Shown here piece after piece: positions 1-5,558 of a stretch of 6,024 nt of DNA. Source of the DNA: Nitrospirota bacterium (GTDB lineage: Bacteria > Nitrospirota_A > Leptospirillia > Leptospirillales > Leptospirillaceae); assembly GCA_021844275.1 (NCBI GenBank), contig JAKBTR010000096.1, positions 1 to 6,024 on the forward strand, written 5' to 3'. A program made the position numbers and the translations under genes. Every line of letters starts with the position of its first letter. Position 1 is the stretch's first letter. A model generated the notes under the pieces. It saw only the letters and a program-made list of their open reading frames with translations. It made no database searches and had not been told where the DNA came from.

Positions 1-1
1 G

Positions 2-1189
2 CGACATCCCCAGGTTCTGCAGCTGATCATGGACAGCCTCCGGTACTGGGTGACCCACATGCATGTGGACGGTTTCCGGTTCGACCTCGCCAGCGCTCTG
101 GCACGGGAGCTCCACGAAGTCGACCGCCTGAGCGCTTTTTTCGACGTCATCCAGCAAGACCCTGTTGTTTCTCAGGTCAAGCTGATCGCTGAGCCGTGGG
201 ACATTGGAGAAGGCGGATATCAGGTTGGCAATTTTCCACCGTTGTGGACAGAATGGAATGGCCGCTATCGGGATTGTATTCGGCGTTTCTGGAAAGGGGA
301 AGGGAGACAGGTTGCCGAATTGGCCACCCGCCTGTCCGGAAGCAGTGACCTTTACGAGCAGGGCGGACGCCGGCCCCATGCCAGCATCAATTTCATTACG
401 GCTCACGATGGCTTCACTCTGAACGATCTTGTCAGTTACAACCAAAAACATAACGAGGACAACGGAGAGGGGAACCGGGACGGGACGGACGACAACATCA
501 GCTGGAATTGCGGCGAGGAAGGGCCGACAGACAAGGCCGATGTCCGGGAGCTGCGCGCGCGTCAAATGCGAAATTTCCTGGCCACTCTCCTTCTGTCTCA
601 GGGCGTCCCGATGATTCTCGGCGGGGACGAGTTCGCTCGGACACAGCAGGGCAACAACAACGCCTATTGCCAGGACAACCCGATCACATGGTTCGACTGG
701 AATCTGACGACGGATCAGAAGGAACTTTTGGAGTTTACCCGGAACCTGATCCATTTTCGACGTGCCTCTCCGGTGCTGAAACGGAGAAAATTTTTACAGG
801 GAAGGCGGATCCGGGGATCCGAGATCAAGGACATTTCCTGGTTTTCACCCGTTGGCAGGGAGATGACCGACGAAGAGTGGAACTCCGATTACGTTCGTTG
901 TCTCGGGGTACGCCTCGCAGGAGACGCTATGATGGAAAGGGATCAGCGGGGACATGCAATGATCGGAGAAACTCTCCTGATCCTTTTGAACGCCGATTAT
1001 CAAGCCCTGGATTTCATCTTGCCGGCGCACAAAAAAGCCTCCCATTGGTCGATAGTCGTCAACACGGCGACACGAAATCGAGGGGATCGGGGGAGGAGAA
1101 AAAGTTTTTTCCGTGGAGGCAGACCGTTTACTATCGAAGGAAGGAGTCTGGCCGTTTTTTCTCTCAACCGGTCTTTGGAACGGCCGTAG
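2..1189 (+). CDS. glgX: Glycogen debranching enzyme GlgX, C-terminal part (5' end outside window)
   Basis: Hydrolyses alpha-1,6 branch points of glycogen or limit dextrins in the cytoplasm (GH13 isoamylase/GlgX group). The frame is open from base 2, with RHPQVLQLI before the first internal Met at 29, so the true start lies upstream. Counting from that Met, the conserved GH13 regions are all present: DGFRFDLA with the nucleophile Asp19, LIAEPWD with the acid/base Glu55, and FITAHDGF with His126 and Asp127. [20 protein letters not shown] follows, typical of GlgX. After about residue 300 comes the C-terminal beta domain, with [11 protein letters not shown] and TLLILLNA. About 395 residues are visible; the family is usually 650-720, so the N-terminal CBM48 domain and the start of the barrel are missing only because of the window edge. 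No frameshift or lost catalytic residue is seen. Family assignment is near certain; the exact substrate (glycogen or maltooligosaccharyl-trehalose type) cannot be settled here. Confidence 0.96.
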   Translation, partial: RHPQVLQLIMDSLRYWVTHMHVDGFRFDLASALARELHEVDRLSAFFDVIQQDPVVSQVKLIAEPWDIGEGGYQVGNFPPLWTEWNGRYRDCIRRFWKGEGRQVAELATRLSGSSDLYEQGGRRPHASINFITAHDGFTLNDLVSYNQKHNEDNGEGNRDGTDDNISWNCGEEGPTDKADVRELRARQMRNFLATLLLSQGVPMILGGDEFARTQQGNNNAYCQDNPITWFDWNLTTDQKELLEFTRNLIHFRRASPVLKRRKFLQGRRIRGSEIKDISWFSPVGREMTDEEWNSDYVRCLGVRLAGDAMMERDQRGHAMIGETLLILLNADYQALDFILPAHKKASHWSIVVNTATRNRGDRGRRKSFFRGGRPFTIEGRSLAVFSLNRSLERP

Positions 1190-1202
1190 GTTTTTTTATA
1201 GC
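1175..1202 (+). promoter_or_regulatory. Possible sigma-70-like promoter for the exported-protein gene
   Basis: TTGGAA (1175-1180) and TATAGC (1197-1202) are separated by 16 nt and lie across the glgX stop codon. Transcription would begin near 1209, giving a leader of about 29 nt. Both boxes are imperfect, and the gene could equally be read through from glgX, which ends 48 nt before its start. Confidence 0.22.
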
Positions 1203-1237
1203 TGTTATGCATGTTTTTTGTTCATGAGGAGATGTAG

Positions 1238-1669
1238 ATGGCAGGAAGTCTGACGCAAAAGAAAAAGACCCGGTGGTTTCAGAGCATTCTGGCGTTTTCC
1301 GCGAAGTTTCAGCTTGCGGTCGTCCTTTCCCTGCTTGTCGTAGGCTATTCTCCGGCAGCCCAGGCACTAACGCAGCCTGTTTCGAAAAGTGCAAAGCCGG
1401 ACCGGAAGTCCGAAAAAACAGGAAAAATATTTTCCGGAATCCTTCTGGATATCGATCTTAAGGACCATCCCATGACGTTGACCGTTGAAAACGGGGGGAG
1501 AGTCCGACGACACTTCGTGTTTGGAGGAGCATTGCTTCCCCGGACCCTTGTCTGGAAAAACGGAAAGAGTGTCGGCGTCAAGGCTCTCAAGAAAGGCGAT
1601 CATGTCCGTCTGGTCTATTTAAGGGGAGATGCCGGTCCCCAGGTAACCCATGTGCGCATTCTTCCCTAG
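1238..1669 (+). CDS. Small exported protein with a probable beta-barrel domain, function unknown
   Basis: A 143-residue protein. The N-terminus is a classic Sec signal peptide: a basic stretch (KKKTR, residues 8-12), a hydrophobic core around residues 24-38, and a likely cleavage after Ala43 in SPAAQA. A Lys/Ser-rich linker (about 45-65) leads into a roughly 75-residue domain with alternating beta-type segments: GILLDIDL, MTLTVENG, LVWKNGKSVGVKAL, then KKGDHVRLVYL. The 'GD.V.V.Y' finish and overall order recall small OB/SH3-like periplasmic domains such as DUF5666, but this is inference from pattern. The ATG at 1238 is preceded by GAGGAG (1226-1231) with a 6-nt spacer, which fixes the start. 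It follows glgX by 48 nt on the same strand and converges with the MFS gene, whose stop lies 14 nt away. It is unlikely to act in glycogen metabolism directly because it is predicted to leave the cytoplasm. Confidence 0.8.
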   Translation: MAGSLTQKKKTRWFQSILAFSAKFQLAVVLSLLVVGYSPAAQALTQPVSKSAKPDRKSEKTGKIFSGILLDIDLKDHPMTLTVENGGRVRRHFVFGGALLPRTLVWKNGKSVGVKALKKGDHVRLVYLRGDAGPQVTHVRILP

Positions 1670-1683
1670 ACCCTGAACATGTC

Positions 1684-2970
1684 TTATTCGGGAAGCCGAT
1701 CCGGTTCGGTGCTTTTTTTCTCTCCGCCCCTTCCGGAGAGTTCGTGCGGCATGGAATGGAAGAAAATCACAGCGGCGAGAGCGGCGATAGCCGCGAAAAC
1801 CATGAAAGAAAACCTGTAACCCACCTTTCCGACAGAAACTCCCTGCAGCAACGGTCCGATGATGGACCCGAGCGCCATGGCGATCTGAGCCAGTCCCATC
1901 AGCATGTTGAATCCCTTTTTTCCCCGGGTCATGTCGCTGACGATCAGTGCGACGGACACACCATAGATGCCGGCAGCGATGCCGTCGAGAACCTGCGTGA
2001 ACAGCAAAACGGTCGTATTCATGCTGACCGCGCAGATCATCGAGCGGATAGGCATGATGAAAAACGCGATGGAAAAAATGAGTTTGTGTCCCCAGCGTGC
2101 GCTGCTGCGCGCCGCCCACCAGGCGACCGGGATCATGGTGGCCTGGGCGATGAAGACGACCCACTCCATCTTTCCGTTACCTCCGTGAAGGAATCTCAGA
2201 TAGAGGAGAAGAAGGGGCATGACCGGCGCATTGGAAATCTGAAAAAGGGTTGTGGCAATCAAAAGGACCCGGATTGCGGGGGACCGGAAAAAATCCAGAA
2301 AAACCCGGCCCAGGGAACGCTCGTCCCGGATAGTGTCGAGTTCTTCCTGTTCTTGTATCGAGACTGTCTTTTTCTTTCCGATCTGGTGAAAGACCAGTTC
2401 CTTCTTCTGGACCAGGAACAGGGAAAGAATGCCGAGGAGGCTCCCGGCCCCGATCGGGAGAAATCCCCAGACCAGGCCATGATGGTGGATCATGTAAGAT
2501 GTTCCGATGGCGCTGGCCAGAAAACCGGCATGGTTCCACATCTGGTTCTGTCCCATGATCCAGGCGAAGCGGTGACGGCCGGCCAGGGAAAACGCCAATG
2601 TGGCCGACATTGTCAAAAAAAAGGAACTGGCCCCTCCTGCGAGGAACAAGAGACCATCCGAGAACGTTTCGCTGGAAACGGACAACGGAACCAGGGAAAA
2701 CCCGAGACCGTAAAGTCCGATGACGATCCCTGTCAGGATCCGTTGACGCGGAATGGTTTCGGCAATAAAGCCGGACGGGGCCTGGAAGAGAAGTGTTCCG
2801 ACTCCGATCATCGCAGTGGCGATCCCGACGGACTGGAAGGACCAGTGGTGGGTTTTAAGGTAATCGGTGAGAAACGGCACCCCCACCCCGATGATTTCTC
2901 CCAGGAAAAAATTGAGAAGATTTAATCCCAGCTGGCTTCGGAAAGAAATTCGGGGAGTTTCGGATATCAA
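1684..2970 (-). CDS. Major facilitator superfamily (MFS) transporter
   Basis: A 428-residue, 12-helix secondary transporter of the inner membrane; substrate unknown. Hydrophobic segments form two bundles of six, split by a charged cytoplasmic linker (about residues 188-231, rich in Lys, Glu and Arg), the usual MFS layout and length. The loop between helices 2 and 3 has a degenerate motif A (SGFIAETIPRQR, 66-77), echoed by ARSSARWGHK (287-296) in the second half. Helix 11 has GSIIGPLLQG (368-377). These fit an MFS_1 efflux-type protein, but no feature names a substrate. The start is TTG at 2970-2968, chosen because AGGAG lies 6 nt upstream and the hydrophobic N-terminus follows at once; no better in-frame ATG is near. 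It lies 67 nt downstream of the ferredoxin/hydrolase gene on the same strand, so co-transcription is likely. The charged C-terminal tail (about 411-428) is probably cytoplasmic. Confidence 0.88.
   Translation of the reverse strand: MISETPRISFRSQLGLNLLNFFLGEIIGVGVPFLTDYLKTHHWSFQSVGIATAMIGVGTLLFQAPSGFIAETIPRQRILTGIVIGLYGLGFSLVPLSVSSETFSDGLLFLAGGASSFFLTMSATLAFSLAGRHRFAWIMGQNQMWNHAGFLASAIGTSYMIHHHGLVWGFLPIGAGSLLGILSLFLVQKKELVFHQIGKKKTVSIQEQEELDTIRDERSLGRVFLDFFRSPAIRVLLIATTLFQISNAPVMPLLLLYLRFLHGGNGKMEWVVFIAQATMIPVAWWAARSSARWGHKLIFSIAFFIMPIRSMICAVSMNTTVLLFTQVLDGIAAGIYGVSVALIVSDMTRGKKGFNMLMGLAQIAMALGSIIGPLLQGVSVGKVGYRFSFMVFAAIAALAAVIFFHSMPHELSGRGGEKKSTEPDRLPE
1695..1719 (+). terminator. Weak candidate intrinsic terminator
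   Basis: GCCGA (1695-1699) can pair with TCGGT (1706-1710) around a 6-nt loop, followed 2 nt later by seven T residues (1713-1719). It begins 25 nt past the stop of the exported-protein gene and lies inside the 3' end of the convergent MFS gene. The stem is short and includes a G-U pair, so it is tentative. Confidence 0.3.
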
Positions 2971-2976
2971 TGATCG

Positions 2977-2981
2977 CTCCT
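2977..2981 (-). promoter_or_regulatory. Ribosome binding site that fixes the TTG start of the MFS gene
   Basis: On the minus strand AGGAG (2981-2977) stands 6 nt before TTG (2970-2968). The spacing is ideal and supports a TTG start, which probably lowers initiation efficiency relative to ATG. Confidence 0.7.
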
Positions 2982-3037
2982 GTGGAAGTAGAGAGAGTGT
3001 TTCAAGGGCTTTTGTTCCGGGTTTCTTGAAAAAAACT

Positions 3038-3907
3038 TCAGAATGACGTCATCATGCGCTCTGTCAGATTTTCCAGTTCCTGTGCCATTTGAGGAACGGG
3101 CAGATGACAGCGTGTGCCGTGACCGGGAAGAACCCATTCGAAATGAAAATCGGACAAGCGTCTCATGGAGCGGATCTGCTCGGACCAGTCATGCCAGCAA
3201 GTGTTTCTGGAAGAAAAAAGAGTCTGTTTTACGGGATCCCAGGACAGATGATCGCCCGTGAACAGAAATTCTTTCCAGAGCATGCAGCAGGATCCGGCCG
3301 TGTGCCCCGGAACAGGGATGATCCGAAGGTCCGGAAACAGGGTCCGGACCTCGTTCCCCCGGAGAAGGATTTCGATGCCGCGGGTCTCTTTCCCGAGATC
3401 CGCTTCATGGAGTATCCGGCGGCATCCAAAGTGCCGGTGAAACTTTTCGTGATCCGCGACGTCGTCTTTATGTGTCAGAAACATCAGGGCGATTCCTCCC
3501 AGGCCTTCGATCTTTCTTGCCAGGGATTTGGAAAATCGTGGCGAATCGACAAGAATGTTCCCTTCCGGGTGAAGGATCAGGTAGCTTGCTGCTCCGTAGC
3601 TTTTGGACGAATGGTATCCGCAGTACAGGACATTTTCGCCGACAGGTTCAGGAAGTCTTTGTTCCGCCAAGGTATAATCCTGGGGAATCCGTGATCCGAT
3701 GGCACCGACCGGACAGGCCAGAACCGATATTTGCGCCCGCACCCTTTCTTCGTCGGTCACCGGTTGCCGACAGACGTGGGACATTCCGTTCAGATCTGCA
3801 AAAGTCTCCGGAGCCAACCATTCGCAGGCTCCGCAGTCGATGCAGGTCCGGTCGACAAAGAATTCCCCTGGAACGTTGGAGGGCAGGCTTTTCTGTAAAC
3901 TGGCCAT
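3038..3907 (-). CDS. Ferredoxin domain fused to a metallo-beta-lactamase-fold hydrolase
   Basis: A 289-residue two-domain cytoplasmic protein. Residues about 15-72 form a [4Fe-4S] ferredoxin module: CIDCGAC gives Cys22, Cys25 and Cys28, and ACPVGAIG gives Cys65. An extra Cys46 is not part of the usual set. Residues about 90-289 form an MBL-fold hydrolase. Candidate metal ligands are His146, Asp152 and His153 in THKDDVADH, His202 in PGHTAGS, Asp219 in FTGDHL, and His263 in PGHG. The first motif departs from canonical HxHxDH: Asp148 stands where the second His would be, and two residues are inserted. I recall HxDDVADH-type motifs in ferredoxin-MBL proteins of cyanobacteria and plants, so this is probably the family form rather than damage. 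The substrate is unknown. The ATG at 3907 has AAGGTGA (3920-3914) 6 nt upstream. It leads the MFS gene in a probable two-gene operon. Domain calls are strong; a joint redox/hydrolase role is inference. Confidence 0.9.
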   Translation of the reverse strand: MASLQKSLPSNVPGEFFVDRTCIDCGACEWLAPETFADLNGMSHVCRQPVTDEERVRAQISVLACPVGAIGSRIPQDYTLAEQRLPEPVGENVLYCGYHSSKSYGAASYLILHPEGNILVDSPRFSKSLARKIEGLGGIALMFLTHKDDVADHEKFHRHFGCRRILHEADLGKETRGIEILLRGNEVRTLFPDLRIIPVPGHTAGSCCMLWKEFLFTGDHLSWDPVKQTLFSSRNTCWHDWSEQIRSMRRLSDFHFEWVLPGHGTRCHLPVPQMAQELENLTERMMTSF

Positions 3908-3962
3908 GGAAGGTCACCTTGAAGTATCGGTCTGTCCGGATTCGGCTGGCCTTTCCTTTCTC

Positions 3963-3991
3963 ATTCTAGGCTGTTGGGACGACGAGTCCAA
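3963..3991 (-). promoter_or_regulatory. Candidate promoter for the ferredoxin-MBL/MFS operon
   Basis: Reading the minus strand, TTGGAC (3991-3986) and TAGAAT (3968-3963) are separated by exactly 17 nt. The -10 box matches TATAAT in five of six positions; the -35 box matches TTGACA only in its first three bases. Transcription would start near 3955, about 48 nt before the ATG at 3907. An inverted repeat lies just upstream. Confidence 0.35.
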
Positions 3992-3995
3992 GTTT

Positions 3996-4020
3996 TCCGG
4001 TTTTCAGGAGAAAACCCGGA
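3996..4020. repeat. Inverted repeat (hairpin) in the divergent intergenic region
   Basis: TCCGGTTTTC (3996-4005) is complementary to GAAAACCCGGA (4010-4020) apart from one extra C, with a 4-nt loop. It sits 4 nt upstream of the candidate -35 box of the ferredoxin-MBL operon and about 60 nt upstream of the plus-strand gene at 4080. Neither strand has a T-run after the stem, so it is not a normal terminator. A regulator-binding site is a reasonable guess. Confidence 0.5.
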
Positions 4021-4079
4021 CAAAATTTCGGGTTCCATTGATGTTTTGGGGTTTCAGAGGGCAGGGCCCTGAGGGATAC

Positions 4080-4364
4080 ATGAAAAAGATCGTTGTGGTG
4101 GTTTTCTTTCTTTTGGCACTGATGCCTTATTCAAATCCGGATAAACAGGCCTTCGACCAATTTATCCTTGTGCATGTCAAGGAAGGACAGCATTTGAAGA
4201 AAGGGGCTTTCCAGGACCAGTTGTTCTCCTTTTTTGGACCTGTCGTCATCGACCAGATATCTTCGCGAAAGGACTACTTTTTCTTTTCCATCTATACGTT
4301 GAACCTTCCCCAAAAGCCTCCCCGTCATTTTCTGGGAATTTATCATATTTTCCTTCCGGTTTGA
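4080..4364 (+). CDS. Small membrane-anchored or exported protein, DUF4359-like
   Basis: A 94-residue protein starting with a short basic N-terminus (MKK) and a strongly hydrophobic segment (residues 4-15). It is either a signal peptide or an N-terminal membrane anchor; no clear AxA site follows. The order then is SNP (18-20), a helical stretch (DKQAFDQFILVHVKEG), and a C-terminal block RKDYFFFSIYTLNLP (63-77) with FLGIYHIFLP at the end. The NP after the hydrophobic segment, the 'R..Y..FSIY' block and the 'LGI...F' ending match what I remember of DUF4359 small proteins, whose function is unknown. This is recognition by pattern only. The start is the ATG at 4080, with GAGGG (4071-4075) 4 nt upstream. 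The same frame is open further left to 3699, but that part is antisense to the ferredoxin-MBL gene and would bury the hydrophobic leader. It is transcribed divergently from that operon. Confidence 0.65.
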   Translation: MKKIVVVVFFLLALMPYSNPDKQAFDQFILVHVKEGQHLKKGAFQDQLFSFFGPVVIDQISSRKDYFFFSIYTLNLPQKPPRHFLGIYHIFLPV

Positions 4365-4396
4365 CGGATCTGACAAAATTTAGAGGAAGAGCTTGT

Positions 4397-4566
4397 GATC
4401 CCGATGCCCTTGGGAAAAAAACCGGAAAAAGAAAGGTCCGATTTAACGGGGGCAACTCCCCGGTCCGGAATCGGGATCCTGAAGTCCGTTATGGGTCGGG
4501 AGTGCCAGGAAAGATCTTCAACGGAACTTTTCGAGCTTCGCTCGAAAAGAAGCCGGATACCAGGGT
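4397..4566 (+). ncRNA. Possible structured RNA in a non-coding stretch (riboswitch-like, tentative)
   Basis: The 225 nt between the DUF4359-like gene and the DUF2283 gene hold no convincing gene but many complementary arms. GATCCCGAT (4397-4405) pairs perfectly with ATCGGGATC (4470-4478). Inside it CGGGGG (4447-4452) pairs with TCCCCG (4457-4462) around the loop CAAC. TCCTG (4477-4481) pairs with CAGGA (4506-4510), sharing two bases with the first arm, and a 10-bp hairpin follows at 4527-4549. The order GATGCCC, GGGAA, CCGG, ACGGGGGCAACT, GTGCCAGGAAAG and then GAAGCCGGATACC loosely follows a cobalamin riboswitch. The last piece resembles the B12 box (AGYCMGGANACC) with one base missing. No plus-strand gene follows, which argues against a working riboswitch unless the target was lost. 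Strand and boundaries are uncertain. Confidence 0.25.
4527..4549. repeat. Perfect 10-bp inverted repeat with 3-nt loop
   Basis: CTTTTCGAGC (4527-4536), loop TTC, GCTCGAAAAG (4540-4549). The A/T tracts lie inside the stem with T on the 5' arm and A on the 3' arm, the wrong way round for an intrinsic terminator on either strand. It could be the final hairpin of a structured RNA, a REP-like element, or a transcript-end stabiliser between the convergent genes at 4080-4364 and 4590-4805. Confidence 0.75.
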
Positions 4567-4589
4567 AACGTACTGAATTGTGTGCAATA

Positions 4590-4805
4590 TTAGGCCTTGG
4601 CCATTTGTGAGGCAGGGATCTGTTCAAAGGAAAAATGGGAGATATCCGCCCGAACGCTGGCATGCTCCACGGTAATGGCGAAAATCTGCCCCTCTCTATC
4701 GAGATCGATCAAGGTGTTTTCATCCAGATCTCGCGTTTCGGACACTTCCGTTTCCCTAAATTCGATATAAAGTGTGTCAGTATCTCCGAAGTATTTGACT
4801 TTCAC
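4590..4805 (-). CDS. DUF2283 family small protein
   Basis: A 71-residue acidic protein. The opening MKVKYFGDTDTLYIEF, then VSETRDLDENTLIDLDREG and AITVEHAS, is the characteristic DUF2283 pattern (a compact alpha/beta fold with 'D.LYI', 'ET....' and 'D.D..G'). DUF2283 genes are often found beside toxin-like genes, notably DUF4258, and some are treated as putative antitoxins; the biochemical role is not established. The start is GTG at 4805-4803, with GGAG (4818-4815) 9 nt upstream. It is the last of three minus-strand genes and begins 40 nt after the end of the broken PIN toxin. No DUF4258-type partner is visible, so it may be an orphan or depend on a partner elsewhere. It ends close to the structured non-coding stretch. 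Confidence 0.82.
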   Translation of the reverse strand: MKVKYFGDTDTLYIEFRETEVSETRDLDENTLIDLDREGQIFAITVEHASVRADISHFSFEQIPASQMAKA

Positions 4806-4845
4806 AACACAGATCTCCGATCGCGAAAGACATCATGACAGGGAC

Positions 4846-5316
4846 TTATGCCTTGAGAGGTTCCCCACGTTTTGCGGCTTCTTCGTCGAGAACCCTGAAT
4901 CCATATGTTTTGGCCGCCTGAATCAATCGGCGATCAAAAGAGCAGAACATAACGGAATATTCAGACAATTGAGATCTGAATGCGATAGCGACATGAAGAT
5001 GAATCGAATCCATCGCTCTCAGTGGGAGTGTCGGGGAAAGCACTTACTGGGCGGCTTCTAAAGGATCAATGCGGACCACAGCAAGTCTTCCGAACCAAAG
5101 TTGATTAAGCTTTGGAAGAACCTGGGACACGTAATCCCATTCCATTCCTCCACTTCGGACTTTTTGGGAAAAGGCCGACATGACTTCCGTGTATGCGATT
5201 TCGGATGTGGCAAGAATATCGGCGTTCTCTGCCCATTGACGGACACTTTGATAGTGGGGTTCATGAACATAGAACTTGACGATGGCGTTGGAATCAAGCT
5301 ACAGAGCTGTCGCCAC
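4846..5316 (-). pseudogene. PIN-domain (VapC-like) ribonuclease toxin broken by two in-frame stops
   Basis: One continuous reading frame of 156 codons encodes a recognisable PIN domain. It is interrupted by TAG at codon 6 (5301-5299) and TAA at codon 91 (5046-5044). Before the second stop it reads LDSNAIVKFYVHEP, then TSEIAYTEVMSAFSQKVRSG. After it come LRAMDSIHLHVAIAF and FCSFDRRLIQAAKTYG. The four acidic positions expected for a Mg-dependent PIN nuclease remain: Asp8, Glu44, Asp103 and Asp128. Both halves share the frame, so the damage is two substitutions, not a frameshift. The first stop sits where VapC proteins commonly have Tyr (LYLDS). The natural start would be GTG at 5316-5314, overlapping the upstream antitoxin by 23 nt, as is usual in VapBC pairs. 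Restart at the GTG right after the TAA would yield only the C-terminal half and has no visible Shine-Dalgarno. Probably inactive; sequencing error is less likely with two separate stops. Confidence 0.85.
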
Positions 5317-5476
5317 GTTCTTCGCTTATGATTTCGGAGAGGGTTTTTCCCGGAATTTCCAGTTCGAGAAAGGAAAGTTTCGAGGTCGGGTTTTCAGGCC
5401 ATCGAATCGGAGAGTGAACCATTTTGGCCCATTCCTTGATGTTTTCCGGGATAGTTATTTCGGTTTTCATGATCAA
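5294..5476 (-). CDS. Short Phd/VapB-like antitoxin, possibly lacking its DNA-binding domain
   Basis: A 58-60 residue protein directly upstream of, and overlapping, the broken PIN toxin. The C-terminal part, SFLELEIPGKTLSEIISEER followed by GD, matches the toxin-binding tail of Phd/YefM-type VapB antitoxins ('PGK.LSE.I.EERG'). The preceding AKMVHSPIRWPEN fits the linker before that tail. The N-terminal fold that normally binds DNA, about 45-50 residues with an 'LR...GE...VT..G.P' pattern, is not seen; only MKTEITIPENIKEW stands there. It may be internally deleted or a short antitoxin that does not autoregulate. Two starts are possible: TTG at 5476-5474, 6 nt after GGAGG, or ATG at 5470-5468, 12 nt after it. 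The spacing favours TTG. The frame is intact, so neutralising function could remain although its toxin is broken. Confidence 0.68.
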   Translation of the reverse strand: MIMKTEITIPENIKEWAKMVHSPIRWPENPTSKLSFLELEIPGKTLSEIISEERGDSSVA

Positions 5477-5482
5477 TTCTTC

Positions 5483-5487
5483 CCTCC
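5483..5487 (-). promoter_or_regulatory. Strong Shine-Dalgarno of the antitoxin gene; bears on start choice
   Basis: GGAGG on the minus strand (5487-5483) lies 6 nt from TTG (5476) and 12 nt from ATG (5470). The spacing favours TTG, adding two residues (MI) to the antitoxin. I see no convincing promoter between here and 5558, although the stretch is AT-rich. Confidence 0.6.
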
Positions 5488-5558
5488 AGAAATTGTCCTA
5501 AAAACAGTCTAGCAAATAGTATGAAGATTGACATCAGATTTCCCATGTGTGGATTTAG

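Noticed and set aside
1744..2925. A 393-codon plus-strand open frame
   Set aside because: It is antisense to the MFS gene. Its product is rich in Asp, Gly, Arg and His with no domain pattern, as expected of a shadow frame.
3000..3031. TTTCAAG and CTTGAAA arms (3000-3006, 3025-3031) between the ferredoxin-MBL and MFS genes as a terminator
   Set aside because: The loop is 18 nt, the stem is AT-rich, and on the minus strand no T-run follows, so it would not stop transcription into the MFS gene.
3699..4364. A 221-codon plus-strand open frame
   Set aside because: The left part is antisense to the well-supported ferredoxin-MBL gene. A hydrophobic leader and Shine-Dalgarno at 4071-4082 mark the true start inside it.
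4343..4663. A 106-codon minus-strand frame across the intergenic stretch
   Set aside because: It overlaps the 3' end of the DUF2283 gene in another frame, and its Ser/Arg/Pro-rich product shows no family pattern; RNA structure explains the region better.
4846..5043. C-terminal half of the PIN toxin as a separate gene starting at GTG 5043
   Set aside because: The GTG follows the TAA directly with no Shine-Dalgarno, and the half lacks Asp8 and Glu44 needed for activity.
5058..5297. A 79-codon minus-strand frame overlapping the toxin
   Set aside because: The neighbouring frame carries the PIN motifs; this one is Ser/Pro-rich and without recognisable motifs.
5528..5557. TTGACA (5528-5533) on the plus strand as a -35 promoter box
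   Set aside because: No acceptable -10 box is found at 16-18 nt, and the frame that follows has no start codon nearby.
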